The position numbers and the translations under genes are program-made. From an uncultured Paracoccaceae bacterium (lineage in GTDB: Bacteria > Pseudomonadota > Alphaproteobacteria > Rhodobacterales > Rhodobacteraceae): 57,584 nt of DNA. Below are positions 47,320 through 56,787 of the stretch, piece after piece. The notes beneath the pieces were generated by a model. That model was not told where the DNA came from, did no database searches, and was given only the letters and a program-made list of their open reading frames with translations. Numbering within the stretch: position 1 is the first letter of the stretch; every line of letters begins with the position of its first letter. The DNA lies in NCBI GenBank assembly GCA_938002605.1, contig CALLAF010000005.1:1-57584 (forward strand), given 5' to 3'.

Positions 47320-49317
47320 TTATTCGAACTCCATGATCACTTCATCAACCGCGAGGCTATCGCCAGCCGCTGCGTTGATTTTCTTGACCACGCCCTTGCG
47401 TTCAGCGCGTAGGATGTTTTCCATTTTCATGGCTTCCACAGTGCAAAGCGCTTGGCCTTCTTGGACCTCATCACCGGCAGCGACGTCGACTTTGACGATC
47501 AACCCCGGCATTGGGCATAGTAAGAATTTCGACGTATCTGGCGGCAGTTTTTCAGGCATCAATGCGGCCAGCTCCGCCTGACGCGGGGTGCGCACATGGA
47601 CCTTGATGTCAGCACCACGGTACCGCACCCGGAACCCGCCCGAGATTTTCGCAACCTTGATTACAAGCGGCGTGCCATCGACAGTGAGGCGCGCAAGCGG
47701 ATCACCCGGCGTCCAATCGCTTTCAACGCGTAAGGTTTTATCGCCGATAGTGACATCTGCACCCTGCGTATCCGCGGCAATTGTCACCGCGTTTGACGCA
47801 CCTTGCAATGATACCACCCAATCCGTGCCAACCCGGCGTTCATGGTTGCCCATCCGGCCCGAAATCCGCGTGCGGCGGATTTCAGCAATACGGTGCATTG
47901 CAGCCGTGGCCGCCGAAATGCCCGCGCATGTTGCGTCATCCAGCGTGACACCATCAAACCCATCGGGGAATTCTTCCTCGATGAACGCTGTGGTCATATT
48001 GCCGCTGGTGAATTTCGGATGGTCGTAGACCGCCGCCAAGAACGGCAGGTTATGGCCAATGCCTTCCAATTCGAACCCATCAAGCGCAAGCCGCATTTCT
48101 TCGATCGCGGCGGCGCGGTCGGGTGCCCATGTACATAGCTTTGCGATCATCGGATCGTAGAACATGCTGATCTCGCCGCCCTCGACCACGCCAGTGTCGT
48201 TGCGCACAGCGCGTGTCTGCGTCGCTTCTTCCGCAGGCGGACGGTAGCGGGTCAAGCGACCTATTGAGGGCAGGAAATTGCGATATGGATCTTCGGCGTA
48301 AAGCCTGCTTTCCATCGCCCAGCCGTTAATTTTCAGATCGTCCTGTACAAACGGCAGCTTTTCTCCCGCAGCTACACGGATCATCTGTTCAACCAGATCA
48401 ACACCTGTGATCAGTTCGGTCACAGGGTGTTCTACCTGCAAGCGGGTGTTCATTTCGAGGAAATAGAAGTTGCGGTCGCCGTCCACGATGAATTCGACAG
48501 TGCCTGCGCTGGTGTAGCCAACCGCCTGCGCGAGCGCGACAGATTGTTCACCCATCGCCTTGCGAGTGGCTTCGTCTAAGAAGGGGCTTGGCGCTTCTTC
48601 GACGACCTTTTGGTTGCGGCGCTGGATCGAACATTCGCGTTCGTGCAGGTAAACCGCATTGCCATGCCCATCCGCCAAGACCTGAATTTCGATGTGGCGC
48701 GGTTGGGTCACGAATTTTTCGATGAAAATACGGTCATCACCAAAGGAATTGGCGGCTTCGTTCTTGGACGATTGGAAGCCTTCGCGGGCCTCTTGATCGT
48801 TCCAAGCGATGCGCATGCCCTTACCGCCACCACCAGCAGAGGCTTTGATCATCACCGGGTAGCCAATTTCGTTGGAAATCTTCACGGCCTCTTCCGCGTC
48901 TTCGATCAGCCCCATGTAGCCCGGCACGGTGGACACCTCAGCGTCTTGGGCGATTTTCTTGGACGTGATTTTGTCGCCCATTTTCTCAATCGCGCCTTTT
49001 GGCGGCCCGATAAAGGCAACGCCCGCAGCGGCAAGTGCTTCGGCGAATTTCGCGTTCTCAGATAGGAACCCATAGCCCGGGTTCACGGCTTCGGCGCCAG
49101 TTTGTTTGATGGCATCCATCACCTTGTCGATCACGATGTAGGATTGGTTCGCCGGGGGCGGGCCGATGTGCACGGCCTCATCTGCCATTTTCACATGCAG
49201 CGCATTCCGGTCGGCATCTGAATAGATTGCAACCGTTTTGATTCCCATCTTCCGCGCAGTCTTTATGACCCGACAGGCAATTTCACCACGGTTAGCAATA
49301 AGGATTTTCTTGAACAT
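47320..49317 (-). CDS. pccA: Propionyl-CoA carboxylase alpha (biotin-carboxylase and biotin-carrier) subunit
   Basis: Carboxylates biotin with bicarbonate and ATP and carries it to PccB. The product is 665 residues from ATG 49317. The N-terminal biotin carboxylase has FKKILIANRGEIACRVIKTA, ATP-grasp ASAGGGGKGMRI, and EMNTRLQVEHPVTE; the C-terminal carrier has VEAMKMEN with the biotinyl lysine at about 631. A BT linker domain lies between. GGGGGG precedes the start. A terminator-like stem-loop lies just 20 bases upstream, in its own leader. Confidence 0.95.
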   Translation of the reverse strand: MFKKILIANRGEIACRVIKTARKMGIKTVAIYSDADRNALHVKMADEAVHIGPPPANQSYIVIDKVMDAIKQTGAEAVNPGYGFLSENAKFAEALAAAGVAFIGPPKGAIEKMGDKITSKKIAQDAEVSTVPGYMGLIEDAEEAVKISNEIGYPVMIKASAGGGGKGMRIAWNDQEAREGFQSSKNEAANSFGDDRIFIEKFVTQPRHIEIQVLADGHGNAVYLHERECSIQRRNQKVVEEAPSPFLDEATRKAMGEQSVALAQAVGYTSAGTVEFIVDGDRNFYFLEMNTRLQVEHPVTELITGVDLVEQMIRVAAGEKLPFVQDDLKINGWAMESRLYAEDPYRNFLPSIGRLTRYRPPAEEATQTRAVRNDTGVVEGGEISMFYDPMIAKLCTWAPDRAAAIEEMRLALDGFELEGIGHNLPFLAAVYDHPKFTSGNMTTAFIEEEFPDGFDGVTLDDATCAGISAATAAMHRIAEIRRTRISGRMGNHERRVGTDWVVSLQGASNAVTIAADTQGADVTIGDKTLRVESDWTPGDPLARLTVDGTPLVIKVAKISGGFRVRYRGADIKVHVRTPRQAELAALMPEKLPPDTSKFLLCPMPGLIVKVDVAAGDEVQEGQALCTVEAMKMENILRAERKGVVKKINAAAGDSLAVDEVIMEFE

Positions 49318-49336
49318 TAGCTTTCGCCCCCCAAAC

Positions 49337-49372
49337 AAAAAATCGCCGCTAGGGGACTACCCCAGCGACGAT
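49337..49372 (-). terminator. Rho-independent terminator between the small lipoprotein gene and pccA
   Basis: On the minus strand ATCGTCGCTGGGG pairs with CCCCTAGCGGCGAT (one bulge, one mismatch) around a TAGT loop, then six T residues. It follows the lipoprotein stop by 41 bases but ends only 19 bases before the pccA start. It would end the lipoprotein transcript or act as an attenuator for pccA. Confidence 0.85.
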
Positions 49373-49413
49373 TCATAGATTTTTGTCGCACCGGAATGGC
49401 ACGTGAATTTGTA

Positions 49414-49614
49414 TTAGTTGCAGATCCCTGCGTCATCGCAGAACACGCCTGCGGCTGCGCCAACAGCGGCTGTGCCAACCGGGTCTGTGCCCAGAATTTC
49501 AGCCGCGACAAGACCTGCACCTGCACCTGCGACAGCGCGCTCTGCGTCGTTGTCGATACAGCCCGCAAGGCCAAAAGCTGCGACCGCAGCCAGAAAAAGA
49601 GATGATTTTTGCAT
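49414..49614 (-). CDS. Small lipoprotein (66 aa) with glycine/alanine-rich body
   Basis: A lipoprotein precursor: MQKSSLFLAAVAAFGLAGC with Cys19 as the lipidation site. The mature 47 residues contain a Gly/Ala-rich stretch (AVAGAGAGLVAAEILGTDPVGTAAVGAAAGV), recalling glycine-zipper proteins of the envelope, ending in FCDDAGICN. AAAGG precedes the ATG. It lies within the pcc cluster and ends at a strong terminator, so it may be highly expressed by itself. The partner is unknown. Confidence 0.85.
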   Translation of the reverse strand: MQKSSLFLAAVAAFGLAGCIDNDAERAVAGAGAGLVAAEILGTDPVGTAAVGAAAGVFCDDAGICN

Positions 49615-49945
49615 TTTTTACTGCCCTTTAGAATTGTGTCACTAGGCCAAGGATTGGCCTCTTTCACGAGTAAAGCAATATGCACAATCACGTGATATGC
49701 AATAACAGACATTTTTTTGCCGATCCCGCGTTTCGGTTCGCCCTGTGAGAAGGCGAACCGAGAAGGGGAAGGATCAGTATGATAAGGTGGGTCGGTGACA
49801 TCAAAAGAGGTCTGGCTTATCGCACAACTTATCATGTCTCCAAAAACTGCCGTTGCATACCCGCGTGTTCGGTCCCCCCATTTTTGGGAGGATATCCGCC
49901 GTCCAAGCGGCATAGCGCGTCTATGATGTGCAGCAGGTTTCATGT
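49615..49945. other. 331-base region without a gene, with structured DNA
   Basis: No convincing coding. It contains AGGCCAA-GGA-TTGGCCT (49644-49660) in the lipoprotein leader, a ten-base palindrome ATCACGTGAT (49687-49696) with a TATGCA copy on each side, and a ten-pair hairpin TCGGTTCGCC/GGCGAACCGA (49733-49761). The last two would be upstream regulatory sites or a 3' structure of the gene at 49946; none has a U-tract. Confidence 0.5.
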
Positions 49946-50308
49946 CTACTTTGCGAAAAGCTCTGGGAAGCTGACGCGCGCGACGTCAACATCGACACGT
50001 AGCATGGCTTCGTAGTCAGCCGGATCAAACGGGTCTTCGGCAGGGATTACTTCGCGCCCAAACAGCCAGCTCAAACGGCCCGCATCAAGATTGCCGCGCA
50101 CAAACGGTTCGTCGCCAAAGTTCTCAAGCAATGCCTGCATGAACCCGACATCCGCGCGCTTGTCCGCAGGGCGCCGATCAGGGTAGCGTTCCCTTTCAGT
50201 TATCGCAGTCGCGCCGTCTTTATTTGCACGACGCAATACGAATTGAAAATCAGTCCCCGGCAAACGCCCTGGAAAGCCGCGATGTTTATCCATATATGGC
50301 AGGGCCAT
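49946..50308 (-). CDS. Conserved hypothetical protein in the pcc cluster
   Basis: A 120-residue soluble protein I do not recognise. From ATG 50308 (GAGG six bases upstream) it reads MALPYMDKHRGFPGRLPGTD, then FQFVLRRANKDG, a run of basic residues (ERERYPDRRPADKRADVGF) and LENFGDEPFVRGNLDAGRLSWLFGREVIPAEDP. A longer frame upstream runs into the pccB spacer. It lacks a signal and cysteines. It lies between pccB and the lipoprotein, in the same direction, so it probably belongs to the same transcript as pccB. Confidence 0.75.
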   Translation of the reverse strand: MALPYMDKHRGFPGRLPGTDFQFVLRRANKDGATAITERERYPDRRPADKRADVGFMQALLENFGDEPFVRGNLDAGRLSWLFGREVIPAEDPFDPADYEAMLRVDVDVARVSFPELFAK

Positions 50309-50387
50309 GTCATACCTCGGTTGTTGTGATCCATCGGATCGCGATAGATCACGCCAGACGCTTTGCATCCAGCGTGAAACGGTCACA

Positions 50388-51911
50388 TCACAGCGGAATA
50401 TTGTCGTGTTTTTTCCACGGGTTTTGCAATTGCTTGCCGCGCAGGCTTGCAAAGGCACGGCAGACCCGTTTGCGGGTGGAATGCGGGCGGATGATTTCGT
50501 CTATGAAGCCTTTCTCTGCCGCGACAAACGGGTTGGCAAAACGGTCTTCGTATTCTTTCGTGCGTTCCGCGATTTCCTCGGGCGATTTGCCACGGTGGAT
50601 AATCTCGGTCGCGCCCTTTGCCCCCATCACAGCGATTTCCGCTGTCGGCCAAGCATAGTTAAAATCACCGCGCAGGTGCTTGGACGCCATCACGTCATAC
50701 GCGCCACCGTAGGCCTTGCGCGTGATCACTGTCACCTTGGGCACGGTGGCTTCGCCGTAGGCAAACAGCTGCTTCGCACCGTGCTTAATCACGCCGCCGT
50801 ATTCTTGGCTGGTGCCGGGCAGAAAGCCGGGCACATCCACAAGCGTCAGGATCGGGATTTCGAACGCATCGCAAAAACGTACAAACCGCGCTGCCTTGCG
50901 CGAGCTGTCGATATCAAGACAGCCAGCCAACACCATCGGCTGATTGGCAACAACGCCAACTGTCGATCCCTCAAGACGGATAAACCCGGTTAGAATATTC
51001 TTGGCGAACTCTTCTTGGATTTCATAAAAATCGCCCTCATCCGCGAGCTTATGAATCAGCTCTTTCATGTCATAAGGCGCGTTAGGGTTATCAGGGATCA
51101 GCGTATCAAGGCTGTCTTCGATCCGATCGACATCATCAAAGAATGGGCTCACAGGCGGTTTTTCACGATTATTGAGCGGTAAGAAATCGATCAGGCGACG
51201 GGCTTCGGCCAATGCCTCAACGTCATTTTCAAACGCACCATCTGCAACGCTAGATTTCTTTGAATGGGTCGATGCGCCGCCCAATTCTTCGGCGGTGACA
51301 ACCTCGTTTGTGACAGTCTTCACAACATCAGGGCCGGTCACGAACATATAGCTGCTGTCTTTGACCATAAAGATAAAGTCGGTCATCGCAGGACTATAAA
51401 CCGCGCCCCCCGCACATGGCCCCATGATCAAACTGATCTGCGGCACAACACCCGATGCCATGATATTGCGCTGGAATACTTCGGCATAGCCGGCAAGGGA
51501 CGCCACGCCTTCTTGAATACGCGCGCCGCCAGAATCGTTGATCCCAATCACAGGCGCGCCGTTCTTCATGGCCATATCCATGATTTTGCAAATCTTCTGC
51601 GCGTGGGTTTCAGACAAGGACCCGCCAAAGACTGTGAAATCTTGCGAGAACACATAAACCATGCGGCCATTCACTGTGCCCCACCCGGTCACAACACCAT
51701 CACCCGCAGGGCGCTCTGCCTCCATGCCGAAATCGGTGCACCGGTGGGCCACGAACATGTCGAATTCTTCAAACGACCCTTCGTCAAGCAATAGGTCGAT
51801 GCGTTCGCGTGCGGTCAGCTTGCCTTTGCTGTGCTGCGCGGCAATCCGGCGTTCGCCACCACCAAGACGCGCGGCTTCGCGCTGCGCTTCTAGCTCTTGT
51901 AATACATCCAT
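50388..51911 (-). CDS. pccB: Propionyl-CoA carboxylase beta (carboxyltransferase) subunit
   Basis: Transfers the carboxyl from biotin to propionyl-CoA, giving (S)-methylmalonyl-CoA. The 507-residue crotonase-like carboxyltransferase has [63 protein letters not shown] and [29 protein letters not shown]. Sequence identity with PccB rather than acetyl-CoA carboxylase is supported by PccA and mcmA in the same cluster. TTGCAA-type sites lie in the spacer to the MFS gene. GGGGGCG precedes the start. Confidence 0.95.
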   Translation of the reverse strand: MDVLQELEAQREAARLGGGERRIAAQHSKGKLTARERIDLLLDEGSFEEFDMFVAHRCTDFGMEAERPAGDGVVTGWGTVNGRMVYVFSQDFTVFGGSLSETHAQKICKIMDMAMKNGAPVIGINDSGGARIQEGVASLAGYAEVFQRNIMASGVVPQISLIMGPCAGGAVYSPAMTDFIFMVKDSSYMFVTGPDVVKTVTNEVVTAEELGGASTHSKKSSVADGAFENDVEALAEARRLIDFLPLNNREKPPVSPFFDDVDRIEDSLDTLIPDNPNAPYDMKELIHKLADEGDFYEIQEEFAKNILTGFIRLEGSTVGVVANQPMVLAGCLDIDSSRKAARFVRFCDAFEIPILTLVDVPGFLPGTSQEYGGVIKHGAKQLFAYGEATVPKVTVITRKAYGGAYDVMASKHLRGDFNYAWPTAEIAVMGAKGATEIIHRGKSPEEIAERTKEYEDRFANPFVAAEKGFIDEIIRPHSTRKRVCRAFASLRGKQLQNPWKKHDNIPL

Positions 51912-51985
51912 CAGATCGCCCCCAATTCGGTTCTTTAGCCGATCCTAGCGCAAGGCAGCTGTTTCACGAAGCGTGAATGGGAATA

Positions 51986-52034
51986 TTTGCAAATTTTATC
52001 ATTAGCAAAATTTAGAAATTGCAATATTGCAAAT
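51986..52034. promoter_or_regulatory. TTGCAA-type half-sites upstream of pccB, probable PccR operator
   Basis: TTTGCAAA (51986-51993), TTAGCAAA (52002-52009) and TTGCAAT-ATTGCAA (52019-52032) cluster in this A/T-rich spacer between pccB and the MFS gene. As I recall, PccR of Rhodobacter sphaeroides recognises TTTGCAAA repeats separated by four bases; the spacing here differs, so the exact contacts are inferred. Confidence 0.6.
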
Positions 52035-52091
52035 CGTATCCATACAATCACAGGGATAGACAAGACCTGAGTTGCACCCTACCCCTAACCC

Positions 52092-53303
52092 ATGAGCAAC
52101 TTACCCTTCATCCGCTTTCTTGATCGCAGCACCCCGCCACACATCATGACGCTAGTGTTGATCACAGGCATGTCCGCCCTTAGCATGACGATCTTTTTGC
52201 CGTCATTGGCAAAGATGACCGCCGATTTCGAAACAGATTATGCGATTATGCAGATCGCACTTTCGGGATATTTAGCGACGACTGCGGTATTACAAATTTT
52301 CGTTGGCCCAATTTCAGATCGCTACGGGCGGCGGATCATGATCCTTGCTGCGCTTTCGATTTTCATCATCGCATCCGTTGGCGCAATGCTGTCTCATTCG
52401 ATCGAGCTATTTTTGTTTTTCCGCATCCTTCAGGCCGCAGTCGCCACCAATATGGCGCTCAGCCGTGCTATTGTGCGTGATATCGTTTCGCAAGAAGAGG
52501 CCGCATCCTTGTTGGGGTATGTCACCATGGGCACCGCATTGGTCCCAATGTTTGGCCCAATGATTGGCGGCGTGCTGGACGAAGCCTTAGGTTGGCATGC
52601 CACTTTTGCGTTCTTAGCGCTTGCAGGGGCCGCCACGCTCGTGTTGGTTTATTTAGATCTGGGCGAAACTGTCGCCAAGGGCGGCGTCAGCTTTCGTGAC
52701 CAGATCAAAGGTTACCCTGAATTGTTTCGCTCGCCGCGATTTTGGGGCTATGCGCTTTGCAGCGCTTTTTCTTCAGGCGCGTTCTTTGCGTTACTGGGCG
52801 GTGCGTCGTTTGTGGGCAGCACAATCTTTGGTCTCTCCCCAATGTGGAGCGGTATCGCCCTTGGCGCGCCCGCCGTTGGCTATTCCGCTGGCAACTACCT
52901 ATCGGGTCGGTTTTCGGTCCGCATGGGTATCAATACAATGGCCATCATCGGCACTGGGGTGACTATCGCCGGGCTTGGCATATCCGCCATTCTTACCATG
53001 TCAGGCGTGGAGCACCCGCTCAACTTCTTTGGATTTTGTATGTTTTTAGGTCTTGGCAATGGGATCGCCCTACCCAACGTTATGGCAGGGTCTATCTCAG
53101 TCCGTCCCCATCTGGCAGGCACTGCAAGCGGGCTAAGCGGTGCGATCATGATCGGAGGCGGCGCAGCCCTGTCGCAATTTGCGGGCGGCATGCTGACAGT
53201 TGAAACGGGCACCTTGCCGCTGCAACTGCTGATGCTTGGCACCGGGGTGCTTGCGTTGTTTTCAGTCCTATTTGTGGTCTGGCGCGAATCCCGCATCACT
53301 TGA
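52092..53303 (+). CDS. MFS multidrug-type transporter, Bcr/CflA subfamily
   Basis: A 403-residue inner-membrane exporter with 12 predicted helices. Motif A is GPISDRYGRRIMI after helix 2, and motif C-like glycine/proline residues are in GYVTMGTALVPMFGPMIGG. Bcr/CflA members export drugs or small organic molecules. Its location between pccB and pccR, divergent from pccB, is unusual and suggests export of a short-chain acid or a metabolite linked to propionyl-CoA stress, but this is an inference. Confidence 0.9.
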   Translation: MSNLPFIRFLDRSTPPHIMTLVLITGMSALSMTIFLPSLAKMTADFETDYAIMQIALSGYLATTAVLQIFVGPISDRYGRRIMILAALSIFIIASVGAMLSHSIELFLFFRILQAAVATNMALSRAIVRDIVSQEEAASLLGYVTMGTALVPMFGPMIGGVLDEALGWHATFAFLALAGAATLVLVYLDLGETVAKGGVSFRDQIKGYPELFRSPRFWGYALCSAFSSGAFFALLGGASFVGSTIFGLSPMWSGIALGAPAVGYSAGNYLSGRFSVRMGINTMAIIGTGVTIAGLGISAILTMSGVEHPLNFFGFCMFLGLGNGIALPNVMAGSISVRPHLAGTASGLSGAIMIGGGAALSQFAGGMLTVETGTLPLQLLMLGTGVLALFSVLFVVWRESRIT

Positions 53304-53310
53304 CCATAGG

Positions 53311-53346
53311 TTTGCAACAGCTAATCTAACTTAGCTAAGTTGCAAA
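53311..53346. promoter_or_regulatory. Nested palindromes in front of pccR
   Basis: TTTGCAAC (53311-53318) and GTTGCAAA (53339-53346) form a perfect inverted pair 20 bases apart, and between them AACTTAGCTAAGTT (53328-53341) is a 14-base palindrome. They overlap the expected ribosome-site region of pccR. This looks like an autoregulatory site of PccR. Confidence 0.6.
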
Positions 53347-53355
53347 AGGTGCGTA

Positions 53356-54756
53356 ATGGCCGTTCAGAAACTATATGCCGGGGCAAAACTGCGCGAATTG
53401 CGCGGGCGGCTTTCGTTGACCCAAAAGGATTTCGCGGCAAAGCTCGGCGTTTCGCTGCCCTATCTGAATCAAATGGAAAACAACAACCGCCCGGTGTCGA
53501 CGGCGGTGGTGCTGGGGTTGGCGCAAGAATTCGGGTTTGATGTCACCGAACTACAAGCCGGGGACGAGGCCCGATTGGTAAGCGACATGCGCGAGGCGAT
53601 GGCCGATCCGGTCTTAACAGGCGCCGCCCCGGTGCTGGCAGACCTCCGATTGGTCGCTGCCAACGCCCCAGCCATCGCGCGTGCCTTTTTGGATTTGCAC
53701 AGCGCCTACCGCCAGACGCATGAACGGTTGGCTTCATTAGACGAGGCATTGGGCCGCGAGGACGTCCGCCTGCAACCCAGCCCTTGGGAAGAGGTGCGCG
53801 ACTTCTTTCATTATTGCGACAACTATATCGACGCGGTGGACCGCACTGCCGAAAGGTTTGCAATCCAGCGCAAGCCCGATGAAACAATCGCCCAAGCCGC
53901 CATTCGCGCGCTAACCGCGCACAATATTACCGTCACTTTTACCGATAGCAAAACGCTACGCCATTTTGATCCAGCCAGTCGCACCCTGTCGATGTCGCGC
54001 GACAGCCAGCCTGCAACTCAGAGCTTTCAACTGCTATTACAGTTGGCCTTAATCACCCAAAGCGATCTATTGGACGCAACATTGGATCTGGCTCGGTTTC
54101 AGTCACCCGAGGCCCGCAGCATCGCCAAAGTAGGTCTTGCCAATTATTTTGCAGGGGCCACGTTAATGCCGTATGGCGCGTTCCTAGCGGCCGCCCAATC
54201 TGACCGTCACGATCTAGAGCTGTTGGCGACCCGGTTCGGCGCCTCGATTGAACAGGTCGCGCACCGGCTATCCACGTTGCAGCGCCCAGGCGCAAAGGGC
54301 ATTCCGTTCTTTTTTGTGCGGGTCGATCAGGCTGGTACGATTACCAAACGGCATTCAGCGACCACGCTGCAATTCGCCCGATTTGGCGGCGCTTGCCCGC
54401 TATGGAACGTGCATCAGGCCTTTGCCAACCCCGGACAGTTTTTGCGCCAACTTGCCGAAACCCCCGACGGGGCACAGTATTTTTGCCTGGCACGCGATGT
54501 GAGTAAATCTGGCGGGGCCTATAATGTGCCGACCCGGCGCTATGCGATTGGGCTTGGCTGCGAAGTGCGGCACGCGCCCGCCCTTGTCTATGCCGATCAC
54601 ATGGATTTAAGCGCGCCAAGCGCCTATGCCCCAATTGGGATTTCGTGTCGCATTTGCGAACGGCGCGATTGTCATCAGCGCTCTGTTCCGCCGCTTGAGC
54701 GCCAGCTTAGCGTTGACCCGAACACCCGCGGTGTTCTGCCCTACCAGCTGGATTAG
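53356..54756 (+). CDS. pccR: Short-chain fatty acyl transcriptional regulator PccR (ScfR family)
   Basis: Controls propionyl-CoA carboxylase expression. The 466-residue protein has an XRE HTH near residues 15-60 (LSLTQKDFAAKLGVSLPYLNQMENNNR), a long linker, and a DUF2083/ScfR-type C-terminal domain carrying the Cys/His motif GISCRICERRDCHQRSVPP near residue 430, with a preceding ARDV-x-GG region. As I recall, the family binds acyl-CoA. It lies downstream of the MFS gene, facing pccB's operator region. Starts at ATG 53356; candidate autoregulatory palindromes precede it. Confidence 0.9.
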   Translation: MAVQKLYAGAKLRELRGRLSLTQKDFAAKLGVSLPYLNQMENNNRPVSTAVVLGLAQEFGFDVTELQAGDEARLVSDMREAMADPVLTGAAPVLADLRLVAANAPAIARAFLDLHSAYRQTHERLASLDEALGREDVRLQPSPWEEVRDFFHYCDNYIDAVDRTAERFAIQRKPDETIAQAAIRALTAHNITVTFTDSKTLRHFDPASRTLSMSRDSQPATQSFQLLLQLALITQSDLLDATLDLARFQSPEARSIAKVGLANYFAGATLMPYGAFLAAAQSDRHDLELLATRFGASIEQVAHRLSTLQRPGAKGIPFFFVRVDQAGTITKRHSATTLQFARFGGACPLWNVHQAFANPGQFLRQLAETPDGAQYFCLARDVSKSGGAYNVPTRRYAIGLGCEVRHAPALVYADHMDLSAPSAYAPIGISCRICERRDCHQRSVPPLERQLSVDPNTRGVLPYQLD

Positions 54757-54758
54757 AC

Positions 54759-54782
54759 GGCAAGGGCGCACACGCCCCTGCC
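54759..54782. terminator. Hairpin between pccR and DUF465 gene
   Basis: GGCAAGGGCG pairs with CGCCCCTGCC (one mismatch) around CACA, filling the 36-base gap between the convergent pccR and DUF465 genes. No U-tract; a bidirectional terminator role is likely. Confidence 0.5.
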
Positions 54783-54792
54783 AAACCGCCGC

Positions 54793-55035
54793 TTAGGCTG
54801 CTTTGACTAAAATTCCGGCGATTTCATCCTTGAGCACCATGCGCTGTTTGCGCATATCAGCCATGTGCATGTCATCGGTCGGCTCAACATCGGTTTCGGC
54901 CCGGTGAATTGCCCGGTTCACAACGTGATACTCTTCATACAGCTTTGCGAAATGGGCATCGTTAGCCTTAAGCGCAAGCATCGCATCGTGCTGATCCGGG
55001 AATTCTTCAAGCAGTTCGTGCGGAGTATGTGACAT
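54793..55035 (-). CDS. DUF465 (YdcH-like) family protein
   Basis: An 80-residue helical protein. HELLEEFPDQHDAMLALKANDAHFAKLYEEYHVVNRAIHRAE is the typical DUF465 hairpin, followed by MADMRKQRMVLKDEIAGIL. The family occurs widely in proteobacteria, is thought to form coiled coils, and has no proven role. It sits alone; no promoter is obvious in the 90-base upstream spacer to betA. Confidence 0.88.
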   Translation of the reverse strand: MSHTPHELLEEFPDQHDAMLALKANDAHFAKLYEEYHVVNRAIHRAETDVEPTDDMHMADMRKQRMVLKDEIAGILVKAA

Positions 55036-55128
55036 CTGTATTTCCTTAATTTGCTGTCTCGATCCAGAGCTTAGAATGCAGAGATTCGACCCGCATTGAT
55101 CCCGATCAACAAATAGATTTTCACGTTC

Positions 55129-56787
55129 CTACCGCTGCGCAGTTTCCCAATTTGGATTGATCCACGGCTCCACGTTTTCAGCAGGAAGCGGATTTCGCTG
55201 TAGAACCAGATCCGCTACTTTCTCACCGACCATGATCGAAGGTCCATTTAGGTTACCATTGGTGATCCGCGGAAAAATTGAGCTATCCGCCACGCGCAGC
55301 CCCTCAACCCCGATCACCCGTGCCTGTGGGTCAACCACCGCCATCGGATCATCAAACGCGCCCATTTTACAGGTACCGCTGGGGTGATAGGCGCTTTCTG
55401 CATGTTCGCGAATGAAATTATCCAACGCCTCATCTGATTGCGCGGCCTCGCCCGGCTGAATTTCATGGCCACGATATTCGTCAAACGCTGCTTGCCCAAA
55501 AATTTCACGGGTCAGGCGGATACATTTGCGGAAGTCCTCCCAATCGGAAGGGTCAGACATGTAGTTAAATTCGATTTTTGGATCGACATTCGGATCGTTC
55601 GATTTCAAAGTCACCTGCCCGCGCGACACGGATCGCATGGGGCCGACATGTGCTTGGAACCCGTGCCCTTCGGGCGCGACTTTACCATCGTAACTGACCG
55701 CGATGGGCAAGAAATGGAACTGAATATCGGGATATTTCACCCCTTCGTCAGAACGGATGAAACCCGCGCTTTCGAATTGGTTGGATGACCCCAAACCGGT
55801 TTTCCATAGCAGCCATTCCAGCCCAATTTTTGCCTTGCCGCGCAGATTCCAATAGGAAAACAGCGTGACGGGTTTTGTCGCCGCTTGCTGGATATAAAGT
55901 TCTAGGTGGTCTTGCAGGTTCTGCCCAACGCCCGGACGATCCGCTACCACATCAATTCCGTGTTCTGCCAAGTGATCAGCTGGTCCGATACCTGAGAGCA
56001 TCAGCAGTTTAGGTGAATTGAGCGACGAGGCTGCCACGATCACTTCAACATTTGCTTTGATGACTTCAACCTTATTGCCGCGGCTGACCTCGACACCAAC
56101 TGCGCGCCCATTTTCGATCACGATCCGACGCGCAAAGGCGCGGGTGATATTGCAATTGGGGCGTTTAAGCGCAGGGCGTAGATAGGCGTTGGCGGCTGAC
56201 CAGCGATAACCTTTGTAAATCGTTGCATCAAAGGGACCAAAACCCTCTTGCTGCTCGCCATTATAGTCGCCGGTTACGGGGTAACCTGCCTCTTCGCCTG
56301 CTTTCACAAAAGCACGGGTCAGTGGGTTCTTGCGCGGGCCACGGGTGATGTGCAACGGGCCGTCTTTGCCGCGCCAATCGGCATCTCCGCCGTGACCGCC
56401 ATCGTGCCAATGTTCCATCCGTTTGAAATAGGGCAACACATCAGCATAGGACCAGCCCTGCGCGCCGCTTTCGGCCCAGTGATCGAAATCGCACGCATGG
56501 CCGCGCACGTAGATCATCCCATTGATCGACGAAGACCCGCCGATAACCTTGCCGCGCGGGGTTACCAAAACCCGCCCACCAAGATGCGGCTCGGGTTCCG
56601 TTTTGAGCCCCCAATCATACATTTTCATATTCATCGGATAGGACAGCGCCGCAGGCATCTGAATAAACGGCCCCCGATCTGATCCGCCGTGTTCAATAAT
56701 CAAAACCTGCTTGCCGGCTTCGGCCAGACGGTAGGCCATTGCGCAGCCTGCCGATCCGGCACCAACGATTACATAATCTGCTTCCAT
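55129..56787 (-). CDS. betA: Choline dehydrogenase
   Basis: FAD-dependent GMC oxidoreductase that oxidises choline to betaine aldehyde. The 552-residue protein has the FAD motif [34 protein letters not shown] near residue 85, and the C-terminal active-site histidines in [11 protein letters not shown] and [17 protein letters not shown]. It is cytoplasmic or membrane-associated. Its ATG shares one base with the betB stop (TGATG), so the two are coupled and betB is read first. Confidence 0.94.
   Translation of the reverse strand: MEADYVIVGAGSAGCAMAYRLAEAGKQVLIIEHGGSDRGPFIQMPAALSYPMNMKMYDWGLKTEPEPHLGGRVLVTPRGKVIGGSSSINGMIYVRGHACDFDHWAESGAQGWSYADVLPYFKRMEHWHDGGHGGDADWRGKDGPLHITRGPRKNPLTRAFVKAGEEAGYPVTGDYNGEQQEGFGPFDATIYKGYRWSAANAYLRPALKRPNCNITRAFARRIVIENGRAVGVEVSRGNKVEVIKANVEVIVAASSLNSPKLLMLSGIGPADHLAEHGIDVVADRPGVGQNLQDHLELYIQQAATKPVTLFSYWNLRGKAKIGLEWLLWKTGLGSSNQFESAGFIRSDEGVKYPDIQFHFLPIAVSYDGKVAPEGHGFQAHVGPMRSVSRGQVTLKSNDPNVDPKIEFNYMSDPSDWEDFRKCIRLTREIFGQAAFDEYRGHEIQPGEAAQSDEALDNFIREHAESAYHPSGTCKMGAFDDPMAVVDPQARVIGVEGLRVADSSIFPRITNGNLNGPSIMVGEKVADLVLQRNPLPAENVEPWINPNWETAQR

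Noticed and set aside
48610..49065. 151-codon frame opposite pccA
   Set aside because: It is antisense to the conserved biotin carboxylase domain and has no independent support.
49644..49660. Hairpin AGGCCAA-GGA-TTGGCCT as a terminator
   Set aside because: It lies upstream of the lipoprotein gene on its own strand and has no U-tract, so a terminator call is not supported; kept only as structure in the spacer entry.
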